Below are positions 1 through 10,095 of a DNA stretch of 64,000 bases, piece after piece. Source of the DNA: Cryptomeria japonica (lineage: Eukaryota; Streptophyta; Pinopsida; Cupressales; Cupressaceae); NCBI RefSeq assembly GCF_030272615.1, contig NC_081414.1:52783636-52847635 (forward strand), in the 5' to 3' direction. The notes under the pieces were generated by a model. The model had not been told where the DNA came from. It was given only the letters and a program-made list of their open reading frames with translations, and ran no database searches. Within the stretch, counting starts at the first letter, position 1; each line of letters starts with the position of its first letter. The translations under genes were made by a program, and so were the position numbers.

Positions 1-1287
1 ATCCTCCACTATGAAGGTAGTTTTTAATTTGTCTTCATCAGTGATGGATATCTGGTTATACCCAGAAAATCCATCCATGAATGACTAAATTTCATGACCG
101 GCCACTTCTTCCAAGATGCTATCCATGAATGGTATTGGAAACGGGTCTTTTATGGTGACCGCATTAAGGCATCTGAAATCCACGCAGATTCGTATCTGGT
201 TTGCCTCTTTTTTAAGGGATATCACTATGGGCGATACCCACTCGCTGGTCTGCACTTTAAAAATAATCCCGGCTTCGAGCATATGCTCAATTTCATCATT
301 CACTCTTGCCACATAGTTTTTATTCATTCTGTATGGCCTCTTCCGCACAGGTACAGCCCCAGGTACGAGTGAAATTTTGTGTACGCACAGTTCTGGCGGC
401 ACCCCTTTGAGGTCCTTATACGTCCAAGCGAATACATCCTTGTATTCCATGAATATTTTAAATGCAGCAGCTTTCAGGACTGGGTTCCAATCGTCGCCAA
501 CCAGGATGTTTCTTGGCTCTACTTCCGTGCCGAGGTTTGTAGGTTTTACCGATTCTTCGTACCGGATTGGTTTTGTCATGTCGAAACTGTGTGCTAGTAC
601 TTCGTTGACTGGGGCATCCCCTTCAGTGTATTCCCCGTACGCCGGCGGAAATTCGTTCTCGTCCAGATTCTCGTCTACCTGCAACATGTTACACCCATAC
701 AGCAACTCGTAGTCCTCCATTTGCCAGTGAAAAAGCCCATTAAGTGAATCGGTCTCGTCCTTAGAACATCCTTGGATTCCAAGGACGCCTTCCTCGTTCG
801 GTTCCCTGCTGTACTTTCCTTCGTCAACTCTGCCTTCTCCGTCTGATTCCGACTCTGACGCGAGTTCTTCACTCACAAGTTGTGTCTTCAGGTCAATAAT
901 AAATTTCCTCCCGGCATTTTCCATTGACAACATGTTACGCTTCCAGTTGTGATTCGCTCTGGCTGCCACCAACCACCCTCTACCCAGAATGGCGTCGTAT
1001 CCTTTCTTGGCTAGCGGAATCACCACGAAGTCGAGGACAAATGGTTGTGTCTTGATGGTCACTTGTTGCGCCATGAGCGTTCCAAGGGGTTTGATACCAT
1101 GTTGATCCGCTCCCAGTAAGTTAAAGGTTGACGGCCATAGTGTTGGTTTGCCAAGCTGCTTCCAGGTTTCTTCCGAAAGCACATTCACTCCGGACCTGCC
1201 ATCGACGATAGTGTCAGTCAGAATGGTTCCCAGTATTCCCATTTCTACCACCGCTGGGTGTCGGCCACTATATAATGTCAGGACCAA
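1..1287 (-). pseudogene. Protease and RT N-terminus of element A
   Basis: The aspartic protease region shows TIVDGRSGVNVL (the usual D-T/S-G is D-G-R here; B has D-G-G) and the flap-side motif YDAILGRGW. An acidic linker (SESESDGEGR) leads to the RT N-terminus with KDVFAWTYKDL, the proline-rich VPVRKRPYRM, RICVDFRCLNAVT and FMDGFSGYNQI. A TAG at 85-87 breaks the frame between EVAGHEI and SFMDGF, and the reading continues to the window edge. The protease would process the polyprotein and the RT would copy element RNA; the YxDD catalytic motif lies beyond the window. Confidence 0.85.
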
Positions 1288-1377
1288 TGGGTTTGTAGGT
1301 GTTCTGCCGGTACCATCTGTATTCCGGGTTGCCTGACTGTGCGGGGTTACTTGGACCGTACGTAGGAGTGTCGTACG

Positions 1378-3276
1378 TTATTGCGGCATCGTTTCCAGGA
1401 GGTCCTTCATTTTTACCGGCACTTCAATCTGCAGCATTTGCTTCAGGATATTCTCCTCCGCCTCAGATCGGGAGGTACTCACCGCTTCCTGAGTGCTCCT
1501 TTGTGCCAACATTACCTTTGCCACTTCCGCCTTGGCCTCTTGCACCCGTTGCTTCTCCGTGCGAGGGTCCGGGTATGTGGCCTTCTTTGCCTGCGACCGT
1601 GTGATTGCCAATACCCGTTCCTCCATCCTGTCGATGTTGAGCAGGTTTACTCCAGACTTTGGGCATGTTCCATCATCGTGGTATCCAGGCCCACACCATT
1701 TGCATAATTTTTGTGGAGTTTCTTCTGAGGTGCATTCTCTAGCAAAGTGGCCCCATTGATTGCAGACTCGGCACTGGATCATTGGCCGTCCCTTTGCATC
1801 ATATTGGATTCGGCTCCTATTATTATTATTGGTCCTCCCCCCTAGCTGGTTGTTCCGGTATCTGCCAGATGATGCATTATTGTTGGCGGTTTGCGAAGTT
1901 TCGGCAGCTGGCTGCTCTTGCATGAAGAGAACTTGTTGGTTCCTGGTTTTCATTTTGTAGGGACATTCCTTTCTCAAATGTCCCGCAATCTAGCAAATGT
2001 CGCAGAAAGCCTTCTTGGGACAGGACCCCTTGGTGTTTCCGTCACTCCTACAGTCGGTACACCACACTTCATTTTCTTCCGACTTACTTGTACTCCCTTT
2101 CATGGCTTTGAATTCTTTCAGCATTCATTCCATGTCCTTTTGGAGCGCGTGTACCTTTTTACTCGATTCGCCACCGCTACTGCTTTCCCCGTCAGAATCT
2201 TCATCCTCGTTAGATGAATATTTATTACTTTTCTTCTTCCTTGATGTTTTGTATTCGCTCTCTAGGTCCATCGCCCTATTATAGGCGTCGTCATATGACG
2301 TAGGGGGTACAATTTTCATTTTTTTCCGTAGGGAGGATTTCAATCCTTCCACAAACCATCATTTTTTCAAGCCCTCAGCCAGTTGGCCCTCCATTTTACC
2401 CAACAATTCCTTTAGTCTCCTGCTATATGCCCGTACTGTCTCCTTAGTACCTTGCTTGGTACTGTATATCTCTATTACAATTTCGTTGTCATCACGGAGC
2501 AACCAAAACTCCTCCGTGAATTCCTTCTGTAGGTTGGCCCATGTGGCCACTTTTTGTTTATCTACATAGGAGTACCAATCTATGGCGACTCCACGTAACA
2601 TGGCTGGGAACTGCTACACCCAGTCATTCTGGTCTGTCACTCCATTGGCAAACCAAATAGTTTCACATGTACGGCAGTGCCATAGGGGGTCTTCCTTGCC
2701 GTCCCCTGTGAACTTTGGTAATTTTTGCTTACTCGCCATCTCGGGTCGTCTTCCTGGGGGCGGTTGTGTCTGCATCTGCGGGCCTGCGCTGCTTCCTACG
2801 GTGGCGTCGGTGGTGTGTCCTGCATGGACGACTGGAGGTACGGTGTTTTGCCTGTCGTGTGTGGCACCTACACCCATACTGTTGCCCTCCCCTTCGCTCT
2901 CACACGCTCCCACTCCTGCTTCTCGTTGGTGATCTTCACTCCGTGGCGTAAGGGATAAGTTTCTAAACTGATCCCGAGTCTCCTCGATTAGATTTCGCCG
3001 TAACCTTGTTTCTTCCAGAAACTCTTCGTGGCTCCGCGTCCTACGATGATCTGGCAACGTGTAGAAATTTCCTTCGGCCTCTGCACCCTCCGGGACACCT
3101 CCTTGGTTCCCCTCGGGCCCCCCTTCGGCAGGTCGTCCTTCTGCAAGTTGCCTCAGCCTCCGTCTACGTTCTACTTGCTGCTCCAGAATCAAGGCCCTCT
3201 GCACGACCTCCCACTCGTTCGTTTCTGGTTTTTTATTTCTATCTTTATTCAGTAGGTTTGGCATTAATTGTCGCAC
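1378..3276 (-). pseudogene. Gag of element A with four CCHC zinc knuckles, broken
   Basis: Gag is the structural protein that forms the particle around element RNA. The N-terminus begins MPNLLNKDRNKK, followed by a capsid-like region (GVAIDWYS, RRLKELLGKM, WFVEGLKSSLR) and a basic/acidic linker. Four knuckles follow: WCTDC..C, FCDIC..H..C, CRVCNQWGHFAREC and CKWCGPGYHDDGTC. In-frame stops lie near 2612 (TAG for CAG), 2359 and 2125 (TGA where B has CGA), near 1988 (TAG for CAG) and 1378. The frame otherwise runs on into protease, so gag and pol were probably a single ORF. Confidence 0.85.
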
Positions 3277-3384
3277 ATTTCCATAACTCTCAATTCGTAA
3301 ATCAAAACATGTCTTTATTAATTCATCTGCTCAAGTACAACTCGTGTCAATGACACTTTTATTTGGAAATAAAAAGTTCAATGT

Positions 3385-3732
3385 TCAATTCCCTCCTGGC
3401 CTGGCGCCATCTCGTTCCGTTTCCCATCGGCTGTTTTCTTCGTAGTTGCGAAGGATCTGTTGGCGTCGCTCTTCCTGGGCAATCTCCTCCAGGTGCGCCT
3501 GTTGTGCTAGCGATGCTTGTGCAAGCAACCGGGGGAGGTGGTTCATCAACCGGTTCATTGTTGGGCTAACCTCCAGAGCTGTCCACACGGCACTTGGTGG
3601 GATTTCCGCCTCCGCCGCCTCTCGTCGGACGTAGGTCTGGACGGCTACCTAGAGTAGAATTGAAAATTCTCTCGTTGTCGTGTCTTGCGCGTCGTTCGCC
3701 TCTGGGTTTACTTCACCAACTGGTAGGCCCAT
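3385..3732 (-). pseudogene. Leader ORF of element A, about 115 codons, broken
   Basis: An ORF starting MGLPVGE lies between the primer binding site and gag, where most gypsy elements have only untranslated leader. The C-terminal half (LAQASLAQQAHLEE to GARPGGN) is rich in A, L, E and Q and looks helical, possibly coiled coil. Element B carries the same ORF at about 85-90% identity, with the same start and end. One in-frame TAG follows FSILL in this copy; B has CAG there. An A/T-rich spacer of about 110 bases separates it from gag. I do not recognise the family. A small accessory or extended Gag protein is an inference. Confidence 0.6.
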
Positions 3733-3776
3733 TGTGTCTGTGCGCCATCCGTGTCTTCCGTTCCCGAGTACGTCTA

Positions 3777-3789
3777 GGCAACGGCGCCA
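3777..3789 (-). other. Primer binding site, tRNA-Asp type (element A)
   Basis: Two bases after the LTR end the minus strand reads TGGCGCCGTTGCC, complementary to the 3' end of plant tRNA-Asp (known for Athila-type Ty3 elements). After 13 matching bases it diverges to TAGACG. Confidence 0.75.
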
Positions 3790-3791
3790 AA

Positions 3792-4051
3792 TGTTTGCCC
3801 TCTCGAGTGAATAACTTAAGGCATAAAGAACATAATGCAGAATAATGCCGTAAATATCAGACAATGTATATCAGATGTTCTATTCATAATAAGTCTCCTT
3901 TTACAAGTTACATTCCGAAGTATAAAAGGGTACCGAGGGGGTACAAGCGCCAACCGTCGCACCGCAACTTCCACCCCTCAGTTGCCAACTAACCAAAACA
4001 ATTACACATAATTAACTAATGTTATTCCCGTGTACAATAATGCCGCCAACA
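3792..4051 (-). repeat. 5' LTR of element A (260 bp)
   Basis: Bounded by TG and CA in element orientation. It aligns along its whole length with the two 261-bp LTRs of element B, sharing the tgttggcggca start and the gagagggcaaaca end. A tataaaag box lies about half-way, consistent with the U3 promoter. Confidence 0.92.
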
Positions 4052-4056
4052 ATATC

Positions 4057-4543
4057 CCTCTCACTCATAGGTGATGTTCAGTTGCATGCAAATAGCTAAA
4101 GCACAAACTCACGAAAACTACAAGCTTTGATACCATTGTAAGAACACCCCCTAAATTTATCACAAAATAAACCTACAATGAACATGTAATGAGAGGTAAT
4201 GCACAGTCATAGAGCATTTATATGATTTGCAAAAAGAGGCTCTACTATCATTAAATTAAATTACAACGCAACCCAACACCACAAAATACCTCAGAAATGG
4301 AAGTTATATTGACTGCAGACTTTCTATTATAGATTGAACTGTATGGCTTTTTCCTTCCACAAGGAAACCCCTTATTGTTGGCGACAGTATTGTACATGGA
4401 AATAAAACTAGTTAATCATTAAATTAAATTACAATGCAACCCAACACCACAAAATACCTTAGAAATGGAAGTTATATTGACTGCAGACTTTCTATTATAG
4501 ATTGAACTGTATGGCTTTTTCCTTCCACAAGGAAACCCCTCAC
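4057..4543 (-). mobile_element. Fragment of an older LTR element X hosting A and B
   Basis: On the minus strand an LTR-like end (ttcttaca) is followed after one base by TGGTATCAAAGC, an initiator-Met-type primer binding site. LTR sequence of X would therefore run rightwards from 4137, interrupted by element B at 4544, and resume at 10096. Its internal leader at 4057-4136 is cut by element A. The far LTR end is not identified. A minus-strand TATA-like cctataaaag near 11090 could be its promoter (inference). Confidence 0.45.
4124..4135 (-). other. Primer binding site, initiator-Met type (element X)
   Basis: The minus strand reads TGGTATCAAAGC, one mismatch from the common plant TGGTATCAGAGC, one base after an LTR end in ttaca. 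Confidence 0.6.
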
Positions 4544-4583
4544 TGTTGGTGACAATATTGTACACGGAAATAAAACTAGTTAA
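4248..4583. repeat. Tandem duplication, 2 x 168 bp, spanning the element B junction
   Basis: Units 4248-4415 and 4416-4583 match closely. Each contains about 128 bases of flanking sequence followed by the first 40 bases of the element B LTR (4376-4415 and 4544-4583). The duplication therefore arose after B inserted and left an extra LTR stub next to the true 5' LTR. Confidence 0.9.
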
Positions 4584-4804
4584 TTAAGTTGTAATTGTGT
4601 TGGTTAGTTGGCAACCGAGGGGTGGCAGTTGCGGTGCGACGGTTGGCGCTCGCACCCCCTAGGTATCTTTATATACTTCCAAATGTAACTTGTAACGGAG
4701 ATGAATTATGAATGGAATAACATATCTGATACTTGTCTGATATCTATGGCATTATTCTGCATTACGTACTTTATGCTTTAAGTATTCACCCGAGAGGGCA
4801 AACA
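4544..4804 (+). repeat. 5' LTR of element B
   Basis: It starts tgttggtgac and ends gagagggcaaaca. The target duplication ctcac precedes it. A ctttatatac box lies near 4664-4673. Confidence 0.95.
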
Positions 4805-4806
4805 TT

Positions 4807-4819
4807 TGGCGTCGTTGCC
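4807..4819 (+). other. Primer binding site, tRNA-Asp type (element B)
   Basis: TGGCGTCGTTGCC lies two bases after the 5' LTR. It has one change from the tRNA-Asp complement still intact in element A. Confidence 0.7.
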
Positions 4820-4863
4820 TAGACGTACTCGGGAACGGAAGACGCGGATGGCACACGGACACA

Positions 4864-5232
4864 ATGGGCCTACCCGTTGGTGAAATAAACCCAGAGGCCG
4901 ACGACGCGCGAACAGAACTTTACACAGGAGAAGACACAGCAACGAGAGAATTTTCAATTTTGCTCCAGGTAGCCATCTAGACCTACGTCCGACGAGAGGC
5001 GGCGGAGGCGGAAATCCCACCAAGTGCCATGTGGACAGCGCTGGAGGTTAGCCCGGCAGTAAACCGGTTGATGAACCACCTCCCCCGGTTGCTTGCACAG
5101 GCATCGCTGGCACAACAGGCTCTCTTGGAGGAGATTGCCCAGCAAGAGCGACGCCAACAAATCCTTCAACGCTACGAAGAAAACAGCCGACGGGAAACGG
5201 AACGAGATGGCGCCAGGCCAGGAAGGAATTGA
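4864..5232 (+). pseudogene. Leader ORF of element B, about 122 codons, one stop
   Basis: Counterpart of the leader ORF of element A: MGLPVGE start, EFSILLQVAI, then YVRREAAEAEIPP and a helical A/L/E/Q-rich tail ending GARPGRN. A TAG after VAI replaces the Q found in A. From the internal Met at 5029 the last 67 codons are open. It lies in the same frame as gag but is separated by a TGA at 5230 and an A/T-rich spacer to 5352. Function unknown. Confidence 0.6.
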
Positions 5233-5352
5233 AACTTGAACTTTATATATTTAAATAAAAGTGTCATCGACACAAGATTGTATCCGACAAATGAATTAAT
5301 AAAGATGTAATTTTGTTTATGTATTGCGAAGTATGGAAATGTATGGCAATTA

Positions 5353-7380
5353 ATGCCCAACCTTTTGAATAAAGATAGAAATAAGAAAGCAGAAACGGAC
5401 GAGTGGGAGGCCGCGCAGAGGGCCTTGATTCTGGAGCAACATGTAGAACATAGACGGAAGCTGAGGCAACTTGCCGAAGGACAACCTGCTGAAGGGTGGC
5501 CTGAGGGGAACCAAGGAGGTGTCACGGAGGGTGCAAAAGCCGACGGAAATTTCTACACGTCGCCAGAGCATCGTAGGACGCGGAGCCACGAAGAGTTTCT
5601 GGAAGAAACAAGGTTACGGCGAAATCTAGTCAAGGAAACTCAGGATCAGTTTAGAAACTTATCCCTTACACCACGGAGTGAAGATCACCAACGGGAACCA
5701 GGAGTGGGCGCGGGTGAGAGCGAAGGGGAGGGCAACCATACAGGTGTAGGTGCCACACATGACAGGCAAAGCACCGTACCTCCAGTCGCCCACGCAGGAT
5801 ACACCACCGACGCCACCAGAGGAAGCAGCGCAAGGTCACAGACACAGGCACAGCCACCCCTAGGAAGACGACCTGGGATGGCGAGTAAACAAAAATTGCC
5901 AAAGTTCACAGGGGACGGCAAGGAAGACCCCTTACGGCACTACCGTACATGTGAAACCATTTGGTCTGCCAACGGAGTGAGAAACCAAGATGACTAGGTA
6001 CAGCAGTTCCCAGCCACGTTACGTGGAGTTGCCATAGATTGGTACTCCGATGTGGACAAGCAAAAAGTGGTCACGTGGGCCAATCTACAGAAGGAATTCA
6101 CAGAGTAGTTTCAATTGCTCCGTGATGACAATGAAATTGTAACGGAGATATACAGTACCAAACAAGGTACCAAGGAGACAGTACGAGCATACAGCAGGAG
6201 GCTGAAGGAATTGCTGGGTAAAATGGAAAGCCAACCAGCAGATGGATTGAAGAAACGATGGTTCATTGAAGGATTGAAATCCTCCCTACGAAAAAAGATG
6301 AAAATTGTACCCCCGATGTCATATGACGACGCCTATAATAGGGCGATGGACCTAGAGAGCGAATACAAAACGTCAAAGAAGAAGAAAAGTAATAAATATT
6401 CATCTGACGATGATGAAGACTCTGACGGGGAAAGCAACAGCAGCGGTGAATCGAGTAAAAAGGTGCACGCTCTCCAAAAGGACACGAAACGAATGCTGAA
6501 AGAATTCAAAGCCATGAAGGGGAGTACAAGTAAGACTGAAGAAAACGACGTGTGGTGTACCAACTGTAGGAGTGACAGACACACCAAGGGGTCCTGCCCC
6601 AAGAAGGCTTTCTGCGACATTTGTCAGATTGCGGGACGTTTGACAAAGGAATGTCCCTACAATATGAAAACCAGGAGCCAACAAGTTCTCTTCACACAAG
6701 AGCAGCTGGCCGTCGGAACTTTGCAAACCAACACAACGGCATCATCTGGAGGTTACCGGGACAACAGACGCGGCGGCGGAAGGAATAGCAACAATAACAA
6801 TAACGGAAGCCGTATCCAGTATGACGCCAAGGGCCGGCCAATTATCCAATGTAGGGCCCGTAATCAGTGGGAGCACTTCGCCCGTGATTGCACGAAGGAA
6901 GCCACCCCTCAACACCTCTGCCGATGGTGTGGGCCAGGCGACCATGAGGACGCAAATTGCCCACAGGTAGGGGTTAATCTCCTCAACATTGAGAAGGCTG
7001 AGAAGACTGGTGAGAAAGAAGTATTGGCAATCACCCGCGCCCAAACGAAAAAGACCACTTATCCCGACCCCCGTACGGAGAAGGAGAGATTACGGGAGGC
7101 AAAGGCCAATATTGAACATGAGATGACGGCCGAACGACGGGACAACAAGGTGGCGAGTACATCATCCCATACGGAAGCGGAAAATAACATCATTGGGCAA
7201 GTACTGCAAATGGAAGTACCTATAAGGGTAAAGGACCTTCTAGAAACAATGCCACAATTAAGAACCGCCATTTTTAGTTCCATACAAACCACTGCGCAAG
7301 CACCTTTGCGTGCCACACGGGCGGAAGTTCCGGTCAGCCCCTCGGCTGACCCAATGTTGTTGGCCTTAAATAGTGGTCGA
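5353..7380 (+). pseudogene. Gag of element B with four zinc knuckles, broken
   Basis: Same layout as Gag of element A: MPNLLNKDRNKK, capsid-like region near 6000-6300, acidic linker (DDDEDSDGESN), then knuckles near 6553 (WCTNCRSDRHTKGSC), 6616 (FCDICQIAGR, H changed to R), 6850 (second Cys changed to Arg) and 6919 (LCRWCGPGDHEDANC). In-frame TAG stops at 5995-5997 (TGG in A) and 6106-6108 break it. The frame continues into protease. Gag would package element RNA. Confidence 0.85.
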
Positions 7381-8130
7381 CATCCTGCTGTAGTAGAGAT
7401 GGGAATTCTCGGGGCTATCCTCAAAGACACCATCGTGGACGGAGGTTCAAGGGTGAATGTACTACCAGAGGATACGTGGAAGAAGCTGGGGAAGCCAACA
7501 CTATGGCCACCCACGTTCAACTTGGTAGGTACAGACCAGCACGGCATCAAGCCACTCGGCACCCTAATGGCCTAGCCGGTCACCATCAGCACCCAACCTT
7601 TCATACTAGATTTTGTGGTAATCCCACTCAAGAAGAAGGGGTACGATGCCATCTTAGGCAGAGGGTGGCCGGTTACAGCAAAGGTGAACCACGACTGGAA
7701 AAAGAACACCCTTTCTATGGAGAAAGGGGGGCGGAAGTACACCATTGATCTGAGGACCCAGGTTGTTGACGAGGAACTGACATCATCTTCAGAATCGGAG
7801 GGTGAAGGGAAAGGCTACCCGAGGGACGAAGGACGAGGCTACAGGGAGCCCAACGACGAAGGGATTCTCAAACTAAGAGAATGCTCCAAGGATGAGACAG
7901 GGTCATTGAATGGGCTCTTCCACTGGCAGATGGAGGATTATGAAATGTTCTAGAGCTACAAGCTCGAAGTAGACGAGCCAGAGCAAGTAACAGAAGAGGT
8001 GTACCTGCCAGAATACATAGAATATTGGAAGGGAGACGCCCCAAACCTCTGTGACGTAGATAATCCGAAGATCAATTGTGTCGGCAACAATTGGAACCCT
8101 GTGTGGAAGGCCGCAGCTTTCAAAATCTTT
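7381..8130 (+). pseudogene. Protease and start of RT, element B
   Basis: The aspartic protease has TIVDGGSRVNVL and YDAILGRGW. The frame is cut by TAG at 7573-7575 (CAG in A, within MAQ) and at 7951-7953. The linker carries an acidic stretch and GLFHWQMEDYE, shared with A. NPVWKAAAFKIF marks the beginning of the RT region, where the sequence abruptly leaves the RT pattern. Confidence 0.8.
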
Positions 8131-8265
8131 ATTATTCTTCTTCTTCTTATGTACGGGAAGGAGACTGTGGTCCCTGTAGAATTTGTGGTTCCAGGTCTTC
8201 GGATGGCCATTGAAAATAGACTTGCCACCAACGGATCCAAATTGAAACCCTACCACGCGAAGCGC
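8131..8265 (+). pseudogene. Integrase C-terminal remnant fused to RT start, element B
   Basis: Directly after the RT start the reading becomes MYGKETVVPVEFVVPGLR followed by GSKLKPYHAK. This pattern ends many Ty3/gypsy integrases (YG-E-V-P-E, then KLKPYH). About 2.5 kb of RT, RNase H and integrase core is therefore missing. A run of cttcttctt at 8130-8147 marks the junction. Confidence 0.7.
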
Positions 8266-8460
8266 ACAGGGGACCCAAGAGGCCGAAAGGACACCCGAGA
8301 GGCTGCAGGGGGACCCGAGAGGATGGAAGGGGACTCGAGAGGTCGAGCAGGCGACTCGAGAGGCACAGGACCAACGCGGGAGACTCTTGGGCGAGGAAAA
8401 CCAAGAAGGATGAAGGGTGATCCCAGAGACAAGTGACCCAAGCCAAAGACTCTCTAGACA
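8266..8460 (+). repeat. Short purine-rich direct repeats
   Basis: Imperfect repeats of about 20-25 bases built on ggggacccgagagg recur about five times. No intact gene. They lie in the 3' non-coding part of element B. Confidence 0.55.
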
Positions 8461-8473
8461 ACTAAATTAGGAA

Positions 8474-8600
8474 ATGAAAAAAAAAAAAAAACGTACGATC
8501 GTACGGGGTCCGTACGGCTGGAAAAATATATATATATATATTAAAAAAAAAAAAAACCTGCGGTCCGTACGACGACCGTACGAGAAAAAAAAAAAAGAGA
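8474..8600. repeat. CGTACG palindromes between A-tracts
   Basis: Three runs of 12-14 A and one AT dinucleotide run alternate with segments holding several CGTACG palindromes (for example cgtacgatcgtacg and ccgtacgacgaccgtacg). The composition is unlike the surroundings. Confidence 0.7.
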
Positions 8601-8734
8601 GAAGGTCCACAATGGTGGGGGCCACCGTGCGGTGGCAACACCAGCGGTGGCAAGAAGGGTTTTGACATCTTAAATATCACAGAAATGATGCTCGCCATGG
8701 ACTTTCGTGTGGTTCTGAAGGTTGTAAATTGGTC

Positions 8735-8870
8735 TTGGCGCACCTTGGGCGCTGCCCCCGGACCCCGCGAGAGGCGCTGCCCCTCGACCCCGGTGAGGCA
8801 CTGCCCCAGACCCCACAGGGGCGCTACCCCTCAACCCTGCTAGGGGCACTGCCATCAGACCCCAGTTTAT
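8735..8870. repeat. GC-rich array of about 32-bp units
   Basis: About four degenerate units of the type gcgctgcccc.cgacccc.g. Similar GC-rich strings are common in plant LTR elements. Non-coding. Confidence 0.6.
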
Positions 8871-9149
8871 TTTTGAGCTACAGTACACTTGTTGGAGTTG
8901 GACGGAGGGCATTGGAGATGTCACGGTAAGTGTTGTGGTTGTCCGTACTGTGAGAAAGAAGCCTGCAGCTAAGTATTGGTGGGGAAGCCATAAGCCGTAG
9001 AGGGAGACGGATTGGGAGGTTGCGAACAAACAGAATTTGAGGGAAGGCATTGCAAGAACGTGAAGTCATACAACACCAGAGAGTTATTCAATTCAGTTAT
9101 TAGCCTTTGGGGAGTGTGATGGAGGATTTGAGGTGTCTCCTAGCCTTTG

Positions 9150-9760
9150 TGCCAGCGGGTTGTGGCCACCTCCAGGCAAGAATGGTACGCTTTGAGGAAC
9201 TTGGAGTATGTCTCGGCTGGACGTGCGGTTGCCTTGGTGGATGCACAGAGGGCTCGGGAGGAGCTGAACAACAGGTTGGAGGCAGGAGTAGCGTGAGACT
9301 TAGCTCAGCATACCCAGGAGTTGGATGTCGAGAGGGCAGCGCGGGTGGCTATCGAGGACAAATTGGCTAGGGAGACAGTATCATTTGAGTAGCAGTTGGT
9401 GGAGGCTGAGACTGAAATGCGTGTTTTGCAGACAAGTTGGTTTAGGCACAAGAGGACTGTGATGTCGAAGGAAGCAATAATGGTGACATCCGCACTTGAG
9501 TTGGATGCCGAGAGGGCAGCGCGGGTGGCTATCGAGGACAAATTGGCTAGGGAGACAGTATCATTTGAGTAGCAGTTGGTGGAGGCTGAGACTGAAATGC
9601 GTGTTTTGCAGACAAGTTGGTTTAGGCACAAGAGGACTGTGATGTCGAAGGAAGCAATAATGGTGACATCCGCACTTGAGCATAGGATGGTAGCAGAAAA
9701 GGGTTTTCAGGCAAGGACGCAGCAGGTGTATAAGTTTCGGGCTCGACTGGCGTCAGCAGT
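9150..9760 (+). pseudogene. Coiled-coil-like extra ORF relic near the 3' LTR of element B
   Basis: One frame reads ALVDAQRAREELNNRLEAG, LDVERAARVAIEDKLARE and QLVEAETEMRVLQ, an E/A/R/L-rich pattern typical of long helices. It is interrupted by TGA and TAG codons. Some gypsy elements carry an additional ORF between integrase and the 3' LTR, and this would fit. A 60-codon block is tandemly duplicated within it. Function unknown. Confidence 0.5.
9321..9680. repeat. Tandem duplication, 2 x 180 bp
   Basis: 9321-9500 and 9501-9680 are almost identical; one change (gatgtcg/gatgccg) is seen near the start. Its length is a multiple of three, so the helical frame is preserved. Confidence 0.97.
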
Positions 9761-9829
9761 TCTATTAATGTCATCTCTATTTTGTATTAAGTCGTCTAGA
9801 GACGACTTCTTTTCTTTTGGGGGGGATGA

Positions 9830-10090
9830 TGTTGGCGGCAATATTGTACACGAAAATAAAACTAGTTAATTAAGTTGTAATTGTGTTGGTTAGTTGGCAA
9901 CCGAGGGGTGGCAGTTGCGGTGCGACGGTTGGCGCTCGCACCCCCTCGGTATCTTTATATACTTCCAAATGTAACTTGTAAAGGAGACGAATTATGAATG
10001 GAATAACATATCTGATACTTGTCTATTATCTATGGCATTATTCTGCATTAAATAGTTTATGCTTTAAGTATTCACCCGAGAGGGCAAACA
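9830..10090 (+). repeat. 3' LTR of element B
   Basis: It has the same length and ends as the 5' LTR. A polypurine tract (ttttgggggggatga) lies immediately upstream at 9816-9829, and target duplication ctcac follows at 10091-10095. Confidence 0.95.
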
Positions 10091-10095
10091 CTCAC

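Larger units (their letters stand above)
1..4051 (-). mobile_element. Element A: 5' part of a Ty3/gypsy LTR retrotransposon
   Basis: Read on the minus strand, the order is LTR, tRNA-Asp-type primer binding site, leader ORF, gag with four zinc knuckles, protease and the N-terminal third of reverse transcriptase. It runs off the window at position 1. The order and the FSGYNQI RT motif at the window edge place it in Ty3/gypsy; no chromodomain can be assessed. The same family recurs as element B in the opposite orientation, and its leader, gag and protease match B closely. The flank at 4052-4056 (atatc) would be its target duplication, but the other copy lies outside. Frames carry TAG and TGA stops, so this copy cannot make an intact polyprotein. 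Confidence 0.9.
4544..10090 (+). mobile_element. Element B: Ty3/gypsy element with both LTRs, internally deleted
   Basis: Two 261-bp LTRs flank the element, and the 5-bp target duplication ctcac occurs at 4539-4543 and 10091-10095. Order: LTR, tRNA-Asp-type primer site, leader ORF, gag, protease, RT N-terminus, then directly the integrase C-terminus, GC-rich filler, a coiled-coil ORF relic, polypurine tract and LTR. By eye the LTRs differ at 11 of 261 positions (about 4%), so the insertion is not very recent. Loss of most RT, all RNase H and most integrase means it could move only with proteins from another copy. Confidence 0.95.

Noticed and set aside
1148-3845. Plus-strand open frames across element A
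   Set aside because: They lie opposite the gag and protease frames and show no family motif.
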